Source of the DNA: Chrysomallon squamiferum | Lineage: Eukaryota; Mollusca; Gastropoda; Neomphalida; Peltospiridae | Reading direction: 5' to 3' | Assembly (NCBI GenBank): GCA_012295275.1 | Contig: CM022673.1 | Location: 5,042,153-5,106,152 of the forward strand | Length of the DNA: 64,000 nt | Shown: in pieces, positions 60,727 through 64,000 of the stretch | How the letters are laid out: each line of letters starts with the position of its first letter | Numbering within the stretch: the stretch's first letter is position 1 | Program-made: the position numbers and the translations under genes | Notes under the pieces: generated by a model | The model's database searches: none | What the model was told of the DNA's origin: nothing | The model's input: the letters and a program-made list of their open reading frames with translations, nothing else

Positions 60727-63700
60727 GATAAGGTAAAATACTAACCAACTGAAATATAACCTTTACAAACAGCTTGTGGTTAAACCAGGAAAAATGCAAA
60801 TTAGAGAAGGGGTAATTTAGTTAACAGTTAAATAGCACAATACTGTTAGGAGTCACCAATGCTTGTAAATACAAATTAACTATTACCATTCAAGCCACTT
60901 TGTAAACAGGAATCCCTGTAAAATCTGACCATCCAATTTCAACATAATAATGAAAATGACACAGCAGGCTTCCTTTTAGGAGTCTCAGCAATTTGAACAA
61001 AACTTCTGTCTGCTTTCTGAAAGCCCTGAGGCAAGTACATGAGCTAGTAACAAGCCTTTTAGTTGGAAGCGACAGCAGAGATTATCAGATGAAAGATATC
61101 CATTTGAAAATAAATACATCAGTGAGAACTGATTCCAGATATTTCTGAATGAAACTGAGCACTTAGAAATACTGCTAAATCAGCAATATCATATAGGTTT
61201 CTGAATGGGTGTTTTGTGAGAGTGGAGTAAGCATTTGGGTATGATTGGATGAGTAATGTATATCTGGGTTGGAAAGAAGAAAATTTCCCCGCTTTTAACA
61301 AAAGATATGGACAGTCAATTGTGATTCTGTCAACGATCCATTATAATAAACTGGAAGAGCATATTTGCAAAAATAAAATGTTTATGATAAGAATGTGATA
61401 TGACACTGACATTTCTATCTTTTTCAATAATTCATAAACTAGCTATGCAGACACTCCCATATATAAACTGACAGATATTTATATAAAAAGATGTTAGAAA
61501 ATAAAAAATAAAAATGTTTTTTTAACTGAATTAAAATTAAAATAAATAGGATGAAACTTTCATTTTATTAATATATATATATTAAGAAGGTTATTATAAG
61601 CAGCCTACTGAGAACGGACTAAAAGCATTATCTGAGCTTTACACTTAAGCTGAACATTAAATCATCCAAACATCAATATTTAATTCAGGCCCCAGTGACT
61701 GGCCCATTGTGACAGCACCTGTCCTCAGGTAACCATAACGAATAATACTCTATGAATACGAATGGCCATCTTTGTAATTCTCCACAGGGGACAACTGACC
61801 AATGGTTATTTATGATGAAAGCCGTATTTCAGCCCATGGTCTATAATGATTTTCAGTGGAAAAGGAGGTTTAAAAGAATATTTAACGTGTGCATGTATTA
61901 TGAAGCAGATGACAGACACTAAAACAAAATTAGCTGTTGTATCAGAAGTGAACCTCCTGCAGATTTGCAAATTGTACAACTACTGCCCTGTGACAGACAA
62001 TTTCAGTTAATGATTTTTGTTTTAAAGATTTTGTTTACTGCAAGGTGCACGTCAGCATGTACCACTGCTGAAATTAGCCCAATTTATCCTCTGATCTGAT
62101 CCATTCACGGTATCAAGGGAAATACCACAGCCATACCTATCCTTCATGTTTCCAAACTCACTGATTTTTTCTTTCTTTGTAATGATTCATTATATCTGCC
62201 TTTCAAATCTGTATGTATTTCTAAAAAGATATAGTTATTACTGATCTTATTTTCTGAATTGGGAAGTGAATTTACAGTCATTACGTTAAAAGCAAAAATC
62301 AATAATAATATAATTATAGATTTTATTTATTTTAGGTTATGGCTGGAAATTAAGCTTATTACTGAATGATGTCATATACCTTTACACTTTCTGTTCATGT
62401 CAGCAATACAAATTATATCTCTGATTTTGAGTGTTTACATGAAACAAAATTTCTGAAGAATGTTCAGGTATTTATTTACAACTGGGAATGAAACAGTTCA
62501 GCAGACTGTAAAAAAAAAAAAAAACACTGGAAAAATCTACAAATTCAGTAAAGTAAAATAAAATAAAGAAACAATATTAAGTGCAGTAAAATAATAATAT
62601 TAAAAATAATAGTACTAATAAATTAAATTAATATTAAAAGAATAATAACAAAAACTAAAAATATAAAAAAAAATATGTTAAAAATCAAAACTGAAAATCT
62701 TATTATCATCACCTGACTTGTTTGTAATTTGAAAAATCTTGAACCTCTCACAAGAAGGGATAGCCTGGGGTTTCAGCTATACTTCTTTCTACCTAATTAA
62801 TCCAACAGCTATCTTTCAGCATGAATCCAGTTAGTAAAACAAATCTACATGCAGCCCACACAAATCATGTGGTGTTTGCTAAACCTTTTAGTCACAGATA
62901 ATGTAATAAAGGAAAAAGAATATAATCAATATTCAGCAACATTGTTGCATTATCAAACTTGGATAAAGACACCTAAATCCAAGATAGTCATGTGTTATCT
63001 ATTAACAGATGGCAAGACAAACAGGTTTTTTGCAAAACTCTACAACCTACACATCTGCACTCTAGTAACAAGATAGTTTTAATTAAATACTGATATAATT
63101 CTGTCCTGTGAAAGAACCAAGAAAGAGATACAGAAAATTCTATTTTTTTATCCTTAATAAAAACACCAAGATATTTATTTACTATAAAGGAATAAATCTG
63201 GCCATAAAAAAACTCCCATAGGATGGGTTTTGAGCAACTCGATTATTATGTTTTAAAAGAAAAAAAGATATGAAAAATAAAATTAAAATTAAAAAGTCAG
63301 TAAATAAATAAAACACTACTGAAAAATAAATATTTAAAAAAAAAAAAAAAAAATCTTCATTTAATAAAAACAATAAATACCACATGGAACTGATTTTATT
63401 CTCAAACTCAAACATGTTATTTGTCACGTAAACCTAATCATAAAATTACTGTACAGATTATGTTGTTCACTGATGACAAAACAATAAATCTTCCGTTTTC
63501 CTTTGTATTTATAAATGACCACAATAAATCTTTTTTTTTTGTATTTTCATTACACTAATAAAATGGATTTAATTAAACTCTTGTGTACTGAAGTATGATG
63601 TAATTCTGAAAGTCCAAGGGATCCTGTTATCCTTGCTTCCAAATATGTATTATGGGTATCTCTCTAATACAAACATATTAAGAGATTAAGGTATAGGACA

Positions 63701-63803
63701 AATACGTTTATTACAATCTGAATGATTCTTCTAGTGCTGCTCCAAAACATTATTGTGAAATGCTTTTTCTGTCATTTTCTCTTCCAAACCCTTCAAAACA
63801 GAT

Positions 63804-63838
<35 letters not shown>

Positions 63839-63916
63839 TTCTTTCATTTGCACACAAATCAAAACATTTTTTATTTTTTATATTATTATTTTTTTTTAAT
63901 GACAGCAATGTAAGTA
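60726..63916. other. Non-coding stretch, probably intronic or intergenic
   Basis: No exon recognised. Some complex sequence occurs at 60860-61330 and 61690-62160. AT-rich runs lie at 62510-62690, with an A-run near 63336-63352 and a (CA)n array at 63806-63835. Short open frames in the region lack recognisable motifs. Confidence 0.5.
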
Positions 63917-64000
63917 ATGAAAATGATAGAGTTTATCAAGAAAGTGGCAGCAGACACTGAAAAGATAGCCGAGAGTGGGTGTCAAATGATTATTACAGAA
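63917..64000 (+). CDS. Possible start of a plus-strand coding exon, cut by the window edge
   Basis: ATG at 63917 opens 28 codons that run to the last base without a stop: MKMIEFIKKVAADTEKIAES and on. The composition is protein-like and includes a short amphipathic charged stretch. A stop lies just upstream in frame. It is too short to judge; chance is quite possible. Confidence 0.2.
   Translation, partial: MKMIEFIKKVAADTEKIAESGCQMIITE

Noticed and set aside
61119-61301. 60-codon minus-strand frame as a FERM exon of the phosphatase
   Set aside because: The translation shows no FERM-like motifs and no suitable splice sites.

Overview
This is nuclear DNA from an animal. It is AT-rich, densely packed with microsatellites ((TC)n, (AAT)n, (AAAT)n, (CA)n), and carries spliced genes with canonical GT/AG introns. 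Gene content (ferroportin, enkurin, HACL1, a PTPN3/4-type phosphatase, alpha-tubulin) and sequence style suggest a lophotrochozoan invertebrate, most likely a mollusc. The species call is inference. Nothing bacterial, viral or CRISPR-like was seen.

Layout: (1) 1-2711, minus: 5' half of an alpha-tubulin gene (residues 1-246; the 3' end lies left of the window). (2) 6125-15050, plus: a complete 18-exon 2-hydroxyacyl-CoA lyase (HACL1), 579 aa. (3) 16615-23979, minus: a complete 8-exon ferroportin (SLC40A1-type), 700 aa. (4) 27154-29476, plus: a complete 4-exon enkurin (ENKUR), 254 aa. (5) 33016-35433, minus: a complete 6-exon gene joining a TFPT-like N-terminus to an HMG box, 260 aa, probably an INO80 subunit. 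(6) 43088-50692, minus: the 3' 11 exons (PDZ and tyrosine phosphatase domains, 420 aa) of a PTPN3/PTPN4 homologue. A long upstream intron and a candidate further exon at 58278-58969 follow, and FERM exons are not in the window. The exon models were assembled by hand from splice signals, reading phase and family conservation. Every junction keeps frame, and total lengths match known families for HACL1 (human 578 aa) and enkurin (human 256 aa).

The genes are unrelated housekeeping or ciliary loci rather than one pathway: peroxisomal alpha-oxidation (HACL1), iron export (ferroportin), axoneme (enkurin, possibly this alpha-tubulin), chromatin remodelling (TFPT/Nhp10-like) and signalling (PTPN). 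Tubulin/HACL1 and ferroportin/enkurin are head-to-head. HACL1/ferroportin and enkurin/TFPT-like are tail-to-tail.

Most notable points: a ferroportin that keeps the site-1 Asp but lacks three other metal ligands of the human protein, including the hepcidin-contact Cys; a TFPT-type coiled coil joined to an HMG box, bridging yeast Nhp10 and vertebrate TFPT; a near-perfect RFX X-box upstream of enkurin; a hAT transposase relic just upstream of the HACL1 start codon; a copy of a ferroportin exon/intron junction inside another intron of the same gene; and a frameshifted candidate exon upstream of the PTPN PDZ domain. I found no clear evidence of a wholly new biological system.
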